Assembly (NCBI GenBank): GCA_945947715.1
Contig: CAMEYZ010000001.1
Coordinates: 1-46,923 of the forward strand
DNA length: 46,923 nucleotides
Direction: 5' to 3'
Source of the DNA: an uncultured Clostridia bacterium
GTDB lineage: Bacteria; Bacillota; Clostridia; Oscillospirales; Ruminococcaceae
Shown: one piece after another, positions 33,700-44,400 of the stretch
Numbering within the stretch: position 1 is the stretch's first letter
Layout of the letters: each line of letters opens with the position of its first letter
Position numbers and translations under genes: made by a program
Notes under the pieces: generated by a model
The model's database searches: none
Seen by the model: only the letters and a program-made list of their open reading frames with translations
Told to the model about the DNA's origin: nothing

Positions 33700-34890
33700 T
33701 CAAAGCTGTGTAGGCTCCCTGTCATAGGTCTGCAGAAGCTTTTCGGCAGCCTCCTTCATCTCCTGGCGCAATGACGGCGGAGAGAGTATCTCACAGCCCC
33801 AGCCGTATTCCAGTGCCCACATCTTCACCCCTGACAGCGAGGTGTTCATAATATCCACCTGCACATGAGAGGCGTCTATATCATTGATGAGCACGTCAAA
33901 GCCGAAGGTGTCTATGACGTTATTTATCAGGCTTCTGTCGCATATCATTGAGACTGAGTGCTTGGACAGGTCGCTATACATCACAGGATTTTTATTCTTA
34001 TAGGTTATCTCGTTGAATTTTTCTTCGGGCAGCTGTGCCTTATGCTCGGTACATTTTACCTCTATCATGCGGTCAACGCGGTAATTGATATAAACGGGAC
34101 CTTTTTTCGGATTAAAGGAATAGGTCACAAGATAGTAATATCCATTGGTCCACATGAGCTTTACCGGATTGACCTCTCTCACATCAGGGTCGTTCTTATC
34201 GCAGGAAAACTTCGGGTGCTTGACCACCAGCTCCTTTTTGGAGTTGTATTCGCAGTATTTGAATCTTACTGTATTTATGGGCTTTTCATAGGAGCGGTCG
34301 TTATCCTCGCGTATTGCTTCCTTATCGGATTCGGTCAGCTCACGTATGTATTTTGTAGTTGAAAGAGCCTTGCTTATCTCCTCGATATTTTCGTAATAGG
34401 TGCCATTATATTTTATGGCAGACACCTTGCGGGGATCGTAAAGCTCCTGATTATATTCCGGGGTGAGCTGGTTGAGACCGTAGATGATATCCTTTGTGAC
34501 CTTCGGGTCAGCGAAGGAATATACTGCGATAGCGTCTCGGAGTATCTTTATCTGTGTCTCGGACAGCGGGCCCTCAACATAATATCTTCTTATATCTCTT
34601 TCCTTGCTCTTGGGAACATTCGGACAAGGTTCCGCATACAGCTTGAGCCCGTAATAAAATATGCTGTTTTCGCTTTTTTCGGCTTTTTCCACCAGCTTAT
34701 CAAGGGTGCGATACACGTTATACACCGTGCTGTCAGAAAGATCGCTTACCATATCCGTGTCATATTTTAGCTTGTACATAGCCGCATAGATCTCTCTTCC
34801 CGAAACCTTATGCCCCTCCGAGGAATTATCAATAAGAAATTGAATGATATCCTTTTCGGAAATAGATTTATCTTTATTAGAATCAGACAT
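33700..34890 (-). CDS. WYL-domain transcriptional regulator
   Basis: 396 residues. The N-terminal winged helix (about 10-75, 'EKDIIQFLIDNSSEGHKVSG') is followed by a WYL domain (about 205-285, with 'VNPVKLMWTNGYYYLVTYSF' and 'NYRVDRM') and a C-terminal WCX extension ('GVKMWALEYGWGCEILSPP'). WYL regulators sense nucleic acid or nucleotide ligands and often sit beside defence or DNA/RNA-damage genes. Convergent with the RNA-ligase cluster, with its own consensus promoter; GGAGGC lies 9 bases upstream of the ATG. It may regulate the cluster, but no operator has been identified. Confidence 0.9.
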   Translation of the reverse strand: MSDSNKDKSISEKDIIQFLIDNSSEGHKVSGREIYAAMYKLKYDTDMVSDLSDSTVYNVYRTLDKLVEKAEKSENSIFYYGLKLYAEPCPNVPKSKERDIRRYYVEGPLSETQIKILRDAIAVYSFADPKVTKDIIYGLNQLTPEYNQELYDPRKVSAIKYNGTYYENIEEISKALSTTKYIRELTESDKEAIREDNDRSYEKPINTVRFKYCEYNSKKELVVKHPKFSCDKNDPDVREVNPVKLMWTNGYYYLVTYSFNPKKGPVYINYRVDRMIEVKCTEHKAQLPEEKFNEITYKNKNPVMYSDLSKHSVSMICDRSLINNVIDTFGFDVLINDIDASHVQVDIMNTSLSGVKMWALEYGWGCEILSPPSLRQEMKEAAEKLLQTYDREPTQL

Positions 34891-34923
34891 TTTTTTTCGC
34901 CTCCGCGCGCATCACTTTATCAC

Positions 34924-34952
34924 ATTATATCATGGTAGATGCTGATTGTCAA
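34924..34952 (-). promoter_or_regulatory. Promoter of the WYL gene
   Basis: Minus strand: TTGACA (34952-34947), 17-base spacer, TATAAT (34929-34924). Both hexamers match consensus perfectly. Leader about 28 bases. Confidence 0.8.
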
Positions 34953-34961
34953 GAAAATAAT

Positions 34962-34995
34962 AGCAGGCGAGCTTCGATATTGAACGCCGCCTGCT
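34962..34995 (-). terminator. Terminator after the TPM gene
   Basis: AGCAGGCG (34962-34969) pairs with CGCCTGCT (34988-34995). On the minus strand ATTATTTTCTT follows. It lies 35 bases past the TPM gene and just upstream of the WYL promoter. Confidence 0.7.
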
Positions 34996-35029
34996 GTACA
35001 AAAAATATTATCAGGAAAAAGCCGTGCGG

Positions 35030-35881
35030 TCAGAAGCCGCCTCCGCCGTGTGTGGTGTCAGATGAAGAGATGTGTGTATCAGAGCCGCCCGAAGTGCTGT
35101 CGTCTGCCTTTTCTGTGGCATCAACGTGGGAGTAAAGGAATATATCACGGGCCTTATTCACCTTAAGACTGTCCTTCTTTACATAATCGGCGGCCTGATA
35201 CTGGCTCTTCACCGACTTTAACTGTGCTCTCATTATTCCCGTTGCGATAAGTGCTATCACAAGACCTATACCGAGAGATATCAGAAGATTTCTCACGAGA
35301 GGAAAATCTCCCTTGGGCAGGCTGCCCACATCATAGGGTGTGCCGCTATCTGCCTGAGTGATAAAATCATCGCACAGTGTGACAAATTCCAAAAAGGCTG
35401 TCTCATATTCACCCTCTAAAAGCGCGGGAGTTATCTGTCTGCCAATGTACTGGATACCCTCGTCAGTAAATGCTGTGATACCGTAGCCGGTGGTGGATAT
35501 CCAGCTGTTCCCCTGTGAGTATGTACTGTCGGGAATGTTCACCAGAAGCAGTAAACCGTCATTATTTTCGCCAAAGCCGTACCCGTTGTAATCATAGAAG
35601 TCATCTGCATATTCCATGAGAGATTTTCCGTCCGTTGAATCAATGGTAACGACAACAACGTCCATTTGCTGTCTTTCGCTGACTTCATCAAGGTAGGAAA
35701 GCAGGGAAGACTCCTCATCATCGGTCAGCACATCTGCCATATCAGCAAGTCTTGTGGGTTCGCTCAGGATAATTGTGGAGTTTTCACCGATCGTATGCTC
35801 TATATCCTCCGCAGCAGCGGTGATTCCGAGAGCACCTGCCAGTGCAAGTGTGAGCATAAAAGCTGTAATTATCTTTTTCAT
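35030..35881 (-). CDS. TPM-domain membrane protein
   Basis: 283 residues from ATG 35881 (GGAGG 8 bases upstream; a GTG three codons earlier overlaps that site). Signal peptide about 1-24, extracytoplasmic TPM domain about 45-180 ('DMADVLTDDEESSLLSYLDEV', 'NNDGLLLLVNI'), one membrane helix about 200-220, then a cytoplasmic tail ending in a Ser/His-rich stretch and GGGGF. TPM domains are linked to membrane protein maintenance or photosystem repair in other organisms; the role here is unknown. It follows the zinc-ribbon gene by 13 bases in one operon. Confidence 0.85.
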   Translation of the reverse strand: MKKIITAFMLTLALAGALGITAAAEDIEHTIGENSTIILSEPTRLADMADVLTDDEESSLLSYLDEVSERQQMDVVVVTIDSTDGKSLMEYADDFYDYNGYGFGENNDGLLLLVNIPDSTYSQGNSWISTTGYGITAFTDEGIQYIGRQITPALLEGEYETAFLEFVTLCDDFITQADSGTPYDVGSLPKGDFPLVRNLLISLGIGLVIALIATGIMRAQLKSVKSQYQAADYVKKDSLKVNKARDIFLYSHVDATEKADDSTSGGSDTHISSSDTTHGGGGF

Positions 35882-35894
35882 TATCCGCACCTCC

Positions 35895-36980
35895 TTACAG
35901 CAGCCACAGCAGATAGCTTATTCCAAATGCCACAGCGCCAATCAGAGCGGTCAGTCCGATAAGCCATTTCCAGTATGCTGATTTATCAACGGGAAGATCT
36001 CCCACGAGCTTTCCTGTCTGTCCATTCATTGCAAAGGTATATTTCTGATCGTTCCATGTGGTGTTGAGTATCCACACAGGATAGAGCGCATATTTTGCCT
36101 TACCGTTGTTCAGTTGAATGGCTGTGGATTCGGGTATGCAGGTATCATATCCGATAACAGTGGAGGCAAAGGCCTGCTCGGTGCTTTTTTTGATTCGTTC
36201 GTTAGCGCGGTCGATGCTGTGTTCAGCGTCCACGTCGTACTTATCCGCCATATAGCCTGCCAGATAGGCGGTCTTGAAATCCACTGCCTCAGAGAAATCG
36301 AAGGGCTCGATAGATTCCATGAGCTCAGCCTCCATTTTTGTGGATCCGTCCACAGGAACATGCTCAAAGGCCAGGGCGCCCTCACGCATCACCAGAAAAT
36401 AGCTTGTTTCCGTATAGTTGTAGCGACTGTCGCTCCAGAAGCGAGTCTTAGTGGCCTTGTAGCGTATCTCAGCGTCAGCATCAGCGTCAAACAGCCAGAA
36501 GGGAACATATACACCCTTGATCTCGTCGATATGATTCTGATCCTTGAATATCTTCGGCAGCAGTCTTTTTCCCTTGTAATGCTCGTTCAGAGCCTTCTTT
36601 GCGGCTTCCTTATCCAGCTTGAAGGGGATAACGTAATCGGGCTTTAGTGCACCGGAGAACTGTCCTGTCATAACCACAGGACTGCCGCAGTAGGGGCAGG
36701 CTGTGGCAGCAGTATTTTCATCGCCCACGATCTCGCCGCCGCATGATTTACATACATATGCCTTCAGGCCGTCAGCCTCACCATTGTCCCACTGTGAGCC
36801 TGGGGAGGTCTCCCACTGCATATCGTCCTCCTGCATATTGTTCAGCGCTTCATCATAGGAAGCAAGAGCTTCCGCTTCAAATTCGGTGCCACAGTAGGGA
36901 CACTGAAGCTTCTGCGAGTTGGGGTCAAAAGCAATTTCTCCGCCGCAGCACGGACATTTGTACTCCATTAATTCGGACAT
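35895..36980 (-). CDS. Zinc-ribbon membrane protein (TFIIB-type ribbon)
   Basis: 361 residues from ATG 36980 (AAGGAG 8 bases upstream; a GTG three codons earlier is too close to it). The N-terminal zinc ribbon has C9-x2-C12 and C27-PY-C30. A second, at about 78-100, has 'CKSCGG' and 'CPYCGS'. Residues about 110-320 form a mixed domain ('IPFKLDKEAAKKALNEHYKGK', 'GVYVPFWLFDADADAEI', 'ALYPVWILNTTW'), followed by one membrane helix near the C-terminus (about 335-358). Such proteins commonly pair with TPM proteins in Firmicutes, as here. Function unknown, probably membrane quality control. Confidence 0.82.
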   Translation of the reverse strand: MSELMEYKCPCCGGEIAFDPNSQKLQCPYCGTEFEAEALASYDEALNNMQEDDMQWETSPGSQWDNGEADGLKAYVCKSCGGEIVGDENTAATACPYCGSPVVMTGQFSGALKPDYVIPFKLDKEAAKKALNEHYKGKRLLPKIFKDQNHIDEIKGVYVPFWLFDADADAEIRYKATKTRFWSDSRYNYTETSYFLVMREGALAFEHVPVDGSTKMEAELMESIEPFDFSEAVDFKTAYLAGYMADKYDVDAEHSIDRANERIKKSTEQAFASTVIGYDTCIPESTAIQLNNGKAKYALYPVWILNTTWNDQKYTFAMNGQTGKLVGDLPVDKSAYWKWLIGLTALIGAVAFGISYLLWLL

Positions 36981-37202
36981 AACCTTCACTCCTTACATTT
37001 TATCATTTTGAATTTATCGTAAAAAAATATCTGTTAATTATATTGTACCATATCTGTCAAGTACCGGGGAAAAAACATGAAAAGATATATTTTTTGTGAA
37101 ACAATTCGTTTTTTGTAGTGACATTTCTGATATTTTCGTTTATGTTTATAATGTATTCATGGCAGGTCTATAGGAAAAATGGTCTTGAAAGGATTATAGC
37201 GT

Positions 37203-37694
37203 ATGAGAAAAAATATTGTTAGGGTAGTGGCTGTTTTGGGCATTTTATCGGTGATAGGGGGACTGTTCTGCGGCTGCGGAGCAAAGGCTCCCAAGGAAAA
37301 TGAAAATACCTTTAACAAGGCTGATTATCTGTCAGATACGGATTTTCACGGGATATATTATCACCATGACAGTATGGAGCGGGAGCTTATCAGCGAATGC
37401 TTTAGCTCAGCCGACCATATCTCCGATGTCGAAGCTGATATGAGCTGTAAGCTTTCCGAGGACAGCGTGACAAAGCTCAGAGAAACTATAGCAATGTACC
37501 CCGTGCTTTCCTGGGACTGATTTAGAGAGAGTCGTTCTGCGGACCATGATATGCTGGACGGAGGTGACAGCTTTCAGTTCGAGCTTGTGCTTGATGACGG
37601 AACGGTCATCAATGTAGAAGGTTCATATGCTCACCCTGAGCAGTTTGATGAGTTCATCCTTATAATCCTCGATATATGCATGAGCAGAGAGTAA
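37203..37694 (+). pseudogene. Lipoprotein gene with in-frame TGA
   Basis: Starts with a lipoprotein signal ('GILSVIGGLFCGCG', likely Cys25). The frame stops at TGA 37518-37520 after 105 residues ('YPVLSWD'), then continues without another stop for 58 codons that look like the rest of the same domain ('SFQFELVLDDGTVINVEG', 'QFDEFILIILDICMSRE') to TAA 37694. Full length would be about 163 residues. Either a nonsense mutation or a sequencing error; selenocysteine or read-through is not supported by anything seen. Family not recognised. Confidence 0.7.
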
Positions 37695-37713
37695 ATATCC
37701 CCGAATAATAACC

Positions 37714-37742
37714 AAAAGCCTGTCGATGAAAGCGGGCTTTTT
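37714..37742. terminator. Terminator between lipoprotein and DegV genes
   Basis: AAAAGCC (37714-37720) with GGCTTTT (37735-37741), followed by TTCCTTTT. The stem is short; it lies between convergent genes. Confidence 0.6.
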
Positions 37743-37760
37743 CCTTTTGTATATGATGCT

Positions 37761-38633
37761 TTACATATCCTTCCTGACGAAAAGTACCCCGAATGTACCT
37801 GGTCCGCAGTTGCTGGAGATTGTGGCAGAAGCATCTGTAACGGTCAGCTTGTCAAATTTGCAGTAATTATTTACCTCCTCGGTTATTGCTTTCAGCATTT
37901 TGATGCTGCAGCTCGAATGAGTGACAAACGCACTTCTTTTGTCGATGTTATTTTTGCCTTTAAGGGTTTGTCTCACATAATATCTGCATGCTGATTCATA
38001 GCTTCCGATGATAATGGTTTTCAGCTTAAGATCGCCGTTTTTCATGGCAAGCACAGGGTGGATATTCAGAGCGGTGCAGAGCTTTTTTACATAAGAGGGA
38101 ACCAGTCCGTTTCTGTACAGATAATCGGCATTTTTTGCAAGGAAGCTGGTGTAGACCCGTGCTTTCAGGTCTTCAAGCTCAGACAGTATCTTATCGGCAG
38201 TGCAGCCCTGATTTGCAAGCTCTGCTGCTCGAAGAACGAGAAATCCCATTCCTGTAGAAAGATGCTCCGAATCAAAAATGTGGACCCGTTTACCGTTGTC
38301 GCCCATGAGCTTCACAGCCTTCTCCGCATTTTCGCAGGAATGGCTTATATGTGAGCTGATAGCCACATGAATGACCTCGTCGTATCTTCTGAGATTTTTC
38401 TCAAAGGACTTCCTGTATACCTCGGGAGGAGGTGGTGCTGACTCTGTTTTGCCGCCGTTTTCCATATGATCAATAACATTTTCCGCTGTGATCTCGTCCG
38501 TATCGGTAAATACTCCGCTTTCGGTCTCTACCAGAAAATACAGGATATCAACTCCCCAGTTGCGCAGAGTGCTTTTGGGCAGATCGCAGACGCACTCAGT
38601 AAGAATACCGACCTTTTTCTTTTCCAGAGCCAT
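37761..38633 (-). CDS. DegV family fatty-acid-binding protein
   Basis: 290 residues. N-terminal 'VGILTECVCDLPKSTL' corresponds to the family's TDSxxDLP. The lipid headgroup region is around 'HVAISSHISHSCENA' (89-103), and the C-terminal domain ends 'SNCGPGTFGVLFV'. DegV proteins bind long-chain fatty acids; in Firmicutes some act as FakB subunits of fatty-acid kinase. No fakA is nearby. It follows the hybrid kinase 38656-41445 by 22 bases and is probably co-transcribed with the two kinases. Confidence 0.88.
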   Translation of the reverse strand: MALEKKKVGILTECVCDLPKSTLRNWGVDILYFLVETESGVFTDTDEITAENVIDHMENGGKTESAPPPPEVYRKSFEKNLRRYDEVIHVAISSHISHSCENAEKAVKLMGDNGKRVHIFDSEHLSTGMGFLVLRAAELANQGCTADKILSELEDLKARVYTSFLAKNADYLYRNGLVPSYVKKLCTALNIHPVLAMKNGDLKLKTIIIGSYESACRYYVRQTLKGKNNIDKRSAFVTHSSCSIKMLKAITEEVNNYCKFDKLTVTDASATISSNCGPGTFGVLFVRKDM

Positions 38634-38655
38634 TTCTTATTTTCCTTTCCGATGA

Positions 38656-41445
38656 TCACATCTTTATTTTTTCAGAAATTGCGGCTGCCTTTTCAGCTGC
38701 GCTGTCGTACTCGAAATCATCTACATCAGCCTTAACACCGTCAAACAGAGGCCTCAGAGCAATATCTCCCACAGCATACTGCGAAGCCTCCTCGCAGATT
38801 TTTGCGACCTCGTCTCCGTCGAACATCTCACAGGCGGACTTTATCTTTTCGATAAATTCTCCTGCCTTTTCCGCAGTTATCTGGGTAAGTGAGCTCTTGT
38901 CGGGTTCTGCGGGGGCTTCCTCGACAGTGGGAGCGGCTATGTTCAGGTAATTTCGTCCCAGCTCAGCAACCTTAAGATACATGTCAAGCATAGCGCTGTT
39001 CTTTTCCTCGATAAGGCTGTAATTTCCCGCCTTTCCTGCCAGCTCCAGCTCCTTTGCAAGCTCGGAGAGCGGCTTTGAACCAATGGTCAGCGATGAGCTT
39101 TTCAGCGCATGCACCTCGATAACATAGTTTTTCCAGGACTTCTCGTTGAAAAGCTGCTGTATCTGAGCATGCTTTTCAGGAGCCTTGCGGACGTAGACCT
39201 CCAGTATCTCGTTATATGCGTCCATATCTCCGCCTGTGTAGAATACTCCCGTTTCGGAGCTCAGGAGCTCTGACTGGATAGAGGGCTTTTCCTTTGGCGG
39301 CTCTTTTGGCTTTTCGGTTTTCCTGCGCTCCTTTGCGGGAACACGCTCGCTTCTGGGAGAGGGCGCCTGTATGAGCTCCCTGGGCAGCCAAGTCTTAAGT
39401 ACGCGGTCCAGAGCAGAAAGCTCGATAGGCTTTGCAATGAAATCGTTGAGGCCAGCCTCGATATACATATCTCTTACGCCGTTCACAGCATTTGCTGTAA
39501 GGGCGATGATAGGCAGATTCTTATAGTATGTGCCCTCCATGCTTCTTATAGCCTTTGTGGCCTCGATGCCGTCCATTTCAGGCATCATATGGTCCATGAA
39601 TACGATGTGGATGTCCTTTGAACGGAGCATAGAAATCGCTGCACGTCCGCTGTCCACGGTGAGCACCTGCATATGATAGGGACGCATAAGTCCCACAGCT
39701 ACCTTAAGGTTGATGATATTGTCATCAACGATAAGCACACGGGCCTTGGGAGCCACAAAGCGCACATTGGAGCTTCTCCGCTCGTTGATATTGGCAAGGA
39801 GCTTTTCGTTGTTGAATACGGAAACAGCTGTCATCACATAGAAGGGCTTGAAGATGCACTTCATTCTTGAGGGCAGCTCTATGGCGTTCAGTCTGTCCTG
39901 GACCACAACTACCTCCGTATCGCCGGACAGACCCTCCAGGAAATCGCGGTTTGCGGTATATTCCTCCCTGCCTGTGAAAAGGTGGGTATATTTTTTCTCG
40001 GAGACTGCTCTGCGCAGCGCGGCAATGCAATCGAACATCTCAAAATCGGTGTTAAGCTCTGTCCGAAGCTCGGAAATGAGGGCTGCGTATTCCTTGGTGA
40101 CCCTCGGCATCTCAAATTTTGTCATGTCGATGTAGCAGGCTGCATGTATCTTTTCGGGCTCCTTTATGGAGACGAAGGGGTCACTGTTCGATACCTTAAG
40201 AGGTACTACAAAACGAAACTCCGAGCCTGAGCCCTCAACGCTGGATACGTTGATAAAGCCGCCCATGCTGGTGATAAGATTTCTGGAAATTGCCAGTCCC
40301 AGTCCTGCGCCCTCAACGGAGCGATTTTTCTTTGTGTTTATCTGCTGGAAGCTGTTGAACAGCTTTTCAAGCCCCTCGGGGGAGATGCCTATTCCCGTAT
40401 CCGCTACAGATACGGAAAGATTTATGCCATAGTCGTGCTTTGTCTGGGAGACCCGTATCACCACGCAGCCGCGGTTTGTAAATTTTATGGCATTTGTCAC
40501 AAGATTTATCATTACCTGACGTATCCTGAGCTCGTCGCCCACAAGTCCCACAGGTATGTCGGGGTCGCATTTCACGATTATCTCAATGGGCTTGTCGCCC
40601 TTTCTTGTGATTGCCATGTTTATCACGTCATTGAGCGTGGAGGCAATGTTAAATTCCTCGGAGATGAGCTCCATTTTTCCCGATTCTATCTTGGAGAAAT
40701 CCAGGATATCGTTTATAATGGAGAGCAGGCTCCGTCCGGAATTTTGAATGTTGAAGCAGTAGTCTCTTACGGTATCGCTTATGTCGCTCTCACGGAGGAT
40801 AAGCTCGCACATTCCCACAACAGAGTTTAGCGGTGTTCTTATCTCATGGCTCATATTGGCGAGAAAGTCGCTTTTTGTGTTGTTTGCCTGCTGAGCCATA
40901 ACGATGAGGTCGTCCTGTTTTTTTCTGACCTTCCATAGGGTGTAGTTGATGTAGATGCACACTATCGTCTCAAAGAAGTACACCATGGGAAATCTCAGCA
41001 GATAGGTGTCGGAATAGGCATATCCCAGCTCATGGAGCGGCGACCACATATATACTGCGGTGATGATTCCCATTAGGATACTGCATCCTCCGCCGTAAAA
41101 CAGCCTGTAAAAGAATATCCCTATGGGAGGCACAAGCAGCAGCCAGACGATACTGAAGCCGTCCTTGCCGCCTGTCACCACGAAGTACATCATCATAACG
41201 GCCACAGCAGTCAGTGTGTTGATGCTGAGCGCTGAAAAGCTCTTCCATTTTTTGTACACAAGATAATTGATGATGAACCATGCGCTCATCACGCCGGTTA
41301 TTGCCACCATAACAGAAGACTTTGTCACAATATTTACGATGCACATGAACAGGCTGATGAAGCCTAAGGTGATAGTCAGTATGCCAATGGTCCTGATGTC
41401 GGTTTTTTCTGCGTCCTTTTTCAGCTCTTTTAAAAGTTTAAGCAT
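38656..41445 (-). CDS. Hybrid sensor kinase (HK-REC-HPt)
   Basis: 929 residues. N-terminal block of about six membrane helices (about 20-170) with short loops, so the signal is probably sensed in or near the membrane. HisKA H200 in 'NMSHEIRTPLNSVVG'; HATPase with 'NLVTNAIKFTNRG', 'DTGIGI' and 'GAGLGLAIS'; a degenerate receiver-like stretch; a true receiver with D618 in 'VFMDHMMPEMDG'; and an HPt domain with H779 in 'VHALKSSSLTIG'. A full phosphorelay in one chain. GGGAGG lies 6 bases upstream of the ATG. It sits 31 bases after the larger kinase gene. The output regulator is not in the window unless it is the 45421 gene. Confidence 0.92.
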   Translation of the reverse strand: MLKLLKELKKDAEKTDIRTIGILTITLGFISLFMCIVNIVTKSSVMVAITGVMSAWFIINYLVYKKWKSFSALSINTLTAVAVMMMYFVVTGGKDGFSIVWLLLVPPIGIFFYRLFYGGGCSILMGIITAVYMWSPLHELGYAYSDTYLLRFPMVYFFETIVCIYINYTLWKVRKKQDDLIVMAQQANNTKSDFLANMSHEIRTPLNSVVGMCELILRESDISDTVRDYCFNIQNSGRSLLSIINDILDFSKIESGKMELISEEFNIASTLNDVINMAITRKGDKPIEIIVKCDPDIPVGLVGDELRIRQVMINLVTNAIKFTNRGCVVIRVSQTKHDYGINLSVSVADTGIGISPEGLEKLFNSFQQINTKKNRSVEGAGLGLAISRNLITSMGGFINVSSVEGSGSEFRFVVPLKVSNSDPFVSIKEPEKIHAACYIDMTKFEMPRVTKEYAALISELRTELNTDFEMFDCIAALRRAVSEKKYTHLFTGREEYTANRDFLEGLSGDTEVVVVQDRLNAIELPSRMKCIFKPFYVMTAVSVFNNEKLLANINERRSSNVRFVAPKARVLIVDDNIINLKVAVGLMRPYHMQVLTVDSGRAAISMLRSKDIHIVFMDHMMPEMDGIEATKAIRSMEGTYYKNLPIIALTANAVNGVRDMYIEAGLNDFIAKPIELSALDRVLKTWLPRELIQAPSPRSERVPAKERRKTEKPKEPPKEKPSIQSELLSSETGVFYTGGDMDAYNEILEVYVRKAPEKHAQIQQLFNEKSWKNYVIEVHALKSSSLTIGSKPLSELAKELELAGKAGNYSLIEEKNSAMLDMYLKVAELGRNYLNIAAPTVEEAPAEPDKSSLTQITAEKAGEFIEKIKSACEMFDGDEVAKICEEASQYAVGDIALRPLFDGVKADVDDFEYDSAAEKAAAISEKIKM

Positions 41446-41476
41446 GATTTACCTCCCGTCCCGATAACTACAGAAT

Positions 41477-44400
41477 TTATGAAAAATATTCATCGGCTGC
41501 CCCTTCAAGATTTTCTGTAGCTCTTCGGTACATTTTTATAAAGCTGCTATGATTTTCGGCGATATAGCTCATATCATTGCTCTCGGCGGCGCTCATCAGC
41601 TTTGAAGCTGCTTCCGCCAGCTCTGTGAGACCGACAAGCTCTGCATCAGCCTCCGCCTTTTCCAGATTTACGCGGTAGCTTCTCAGGTCCTTGAAATTAT
41701 AATCCAGCTCAAGATCGTTGCATCTGTTGTTGTCGCAGAAATCGTAAACTGCATTCATATATTCGTCCGGGTCGGAGCCCAGAGCTTCGAGAGCACCTTC
41801 GATGTCAAGCCTGGAGCCCACATCCGCAGAGGACCTGGCTGCGTCTTCGGGGGAGCTGCTTCCGTCTTCGTTTTCGGCAATTTTTATCATATCTCTGCTT
41901 ATATGGCTGAAAAGGCATTTTTCGATATCATGTCCAGTGAAGGGCTTGGAGAGATAATCGTCAAAGCCTGCTTCAAGGTAGGTCTGCTTTGCGCCATGGA
42001 TAGCATTTGCTGTCAGTGCAACAAATACTGTTCCCACGCCCAGCTGCTCCTCCTTGATTTTTTTCAGGGTCTCAATTCCGTCCATTTCGGGCATCATATG
42101 GTCAAGGAAAACAATGTCGTAGATATTGGACTTTAGCAGCTCTATGCAGTCCTTTCCGCTTGAAGCCGTCTCCACCTTTGCAAGAGTGCGCTTAAGAAGG
42201 CTCTTTGCCACCAGCAGATTGGTCTCGTTATCGTCAACGACCAGTATCCGCACATCAGGCGCAGTCTTTGAAGCGTTTTCGGAAATGCTTTCTGCGGAGG
42301 CCTTGAAGCGGAGCTCATAATTGCCCATAGGCTCTGCGTTGACTATCTTCTGCTCCACAACAAAGGAGAACGTGGAGCCAACTCCGTAAACACTGGAAAC
42401 GTTCAGCTCACTGCCCATCATTTTCAGCAGCTGGGAAACGATAGTTATTCCGAGTCCCGTGCCCTCGATGCTGCGGTTCTTTTCCTGATCGAGTCGCTGG
42501 AAGGAGGTGAACAGCTTGTCCATATCCTCTTCCTTGATGCCTATTCCCGTATCGGACACGCTGACCTCCAGGCGCACCATTCCGTCCTCTATCTGGATAG
42601 CGTTCATTTTAAGGCGGACATAGCCCTCAGGAGTGTATTTAACCGCATTTGTAAGAATATTGGTGATTATCTGTCTCAGTCTCACATCGTCGCCGAAAAG
42701 CACCGAGGGAATCTTTTCGTCTATCTCGGGAATGAAGCGGAGATTTTTCTTTTCCGCTCTTACCTTTATCATGTTCACGATATCGTTCACAAGGGAGCTG
42801 ACATCGTATTCCACAGGAACAATCTCCATTTTGCCCGATTCAATCTTGGACAGGTCGAGGATATCGTTTATAATGGAAAGCAGTGTTCTGCCTGCGCTCT
42901 GAATATTGGCGGCATATTCCACTATCTGCTTCTCGTCGGATTCGCGCATGATCATCTCGTTCATACCGAGAACAGCGTTGATAGGAGTTCTTATCTCATG
43001 GCTCATGTTAGCGAGGAAGTTGTTCTTGGCCTTGTCGGCGCTTATAGCCTTGTCGGCGGCCTCCTTAAGCTCTCTGTTGACCTTTGCCTGCCAGCGGGTA
43101 AGGCTGTTCATTATTGCATTTACGATGATTATGCAGAGCAGGAACACTCCTATGTATATCAATTCGGAATAAATAGCGCTGCCCATGATATACATCTGGT
43201 CCTTTACAACGAATACATTAAAGCCGGAGATATCCTCCTTCATTGCAAGGCAGAGCTTTGTGCCGCCATCGTAATCGGTTATATTAACATAATTTCCGTC
43301 GATTTCCGAAAGGACGCTTCTGTAGCAGATGTCCGCAGCATTGACGGAATATCCGGGCTTCATCTGATATTCCTCGTAAGGGTGATTGAGGATATTTCCT
43401 TCAATATCGGTAAGGAATGCGTATCCGGTATCGGTATAGCTTTCGCCCAGGATTCCTATCAGCTTGTCAAGATAATAGTCGATGCCGAGGACTCCGATAA
43501 AATTGCCCTTTTCGTCATAGACTATCTTGCTTAGGGTGGTGCAGTAAAGACCAGTCTGTTCATCGAGGTAGGGCGCAGAAACGTTGAAATTATCGCCGGA
43601 ATCTATGGTATCGACGTACCACTGTCTTTCCTCAACATGCCAGTTATCATCAGGCTCCCAGCCGTTGTTCATTATTACGGTATGTTCCCATTCGGGGTTG
43701 CATACGTAGGCTACGGAGATGTCGTCATGATTTGAGACCACGCTGTCCAGATATGCTACTGCCGCGCTGTAATTATCGGTAAAGCCCGGCTGGGAGGCGA
43801 TACTGTCAGCTATCACGTCCAGTACGGTCTTATTTGTAAGAGCCCATTCCTTTACCTGATTCAGGTAAAGTGAGGTCTCGTTATACATTTTCAGGTCGAT
43901 AAGCTCACTGTTTGTTTTTGTGTTGAAGAAGAATGCGAATATTCCGGTGGCAAGAAGCACAATGGTCACAAGAGCTATTCTTATCCTGTGATTTACGGGG
44001 CTCTTGTTCAGATTCTGGTTATCCTGTTTCGATTCTGTGCTGTCTGCCGTGGAAAAATCTGCGATGCAGTCGTCCAGCATGCGGCCAAGCTCCTTGGCGG
44101 AGTCGCCTATCTCAGCGCCTGTTTCGCTGTTGTCTTCATTGGTGCTGACGAGGATATCGGCACGGTTCATTATCTTTGAAAGGGGGCGCCTGAGCTCCAG
44201 GCTCAGATTTTTCAGATACTCATTTTTAGCTTCCAGTTCCTTTTCCGCTGCGGCCTTTTTGCGGCATATGTATACGAAGAACACTGCCAGTGCCACTGCA
44301 AAGACTATCATTATCAGGGTGATGTACAGCGAGTTTCCGCTGAGCAGCTCCGAGGTGTCGCCGCCCTTTACGCACACGATAAGGTACCAGTCATAGTTTG

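Noticed and set aside
32976..33725. 249-codon minus-strand ORF
   Set aside because: Antisense shadow of the RNA ligase, which has all catalytic motifs.
36114..36647. 177-codon plus-strand ORF
   Set aside because: Antisense to the zinc-ribbon gene, with no ribosome site and no family features.
37518..37520. TGA as selenocysteine or a recoded codon
   Set aside because: TGA is a normal stop for several genes here, and no redox motif or obvious downstream SECIS-like hairpin supports recoding.
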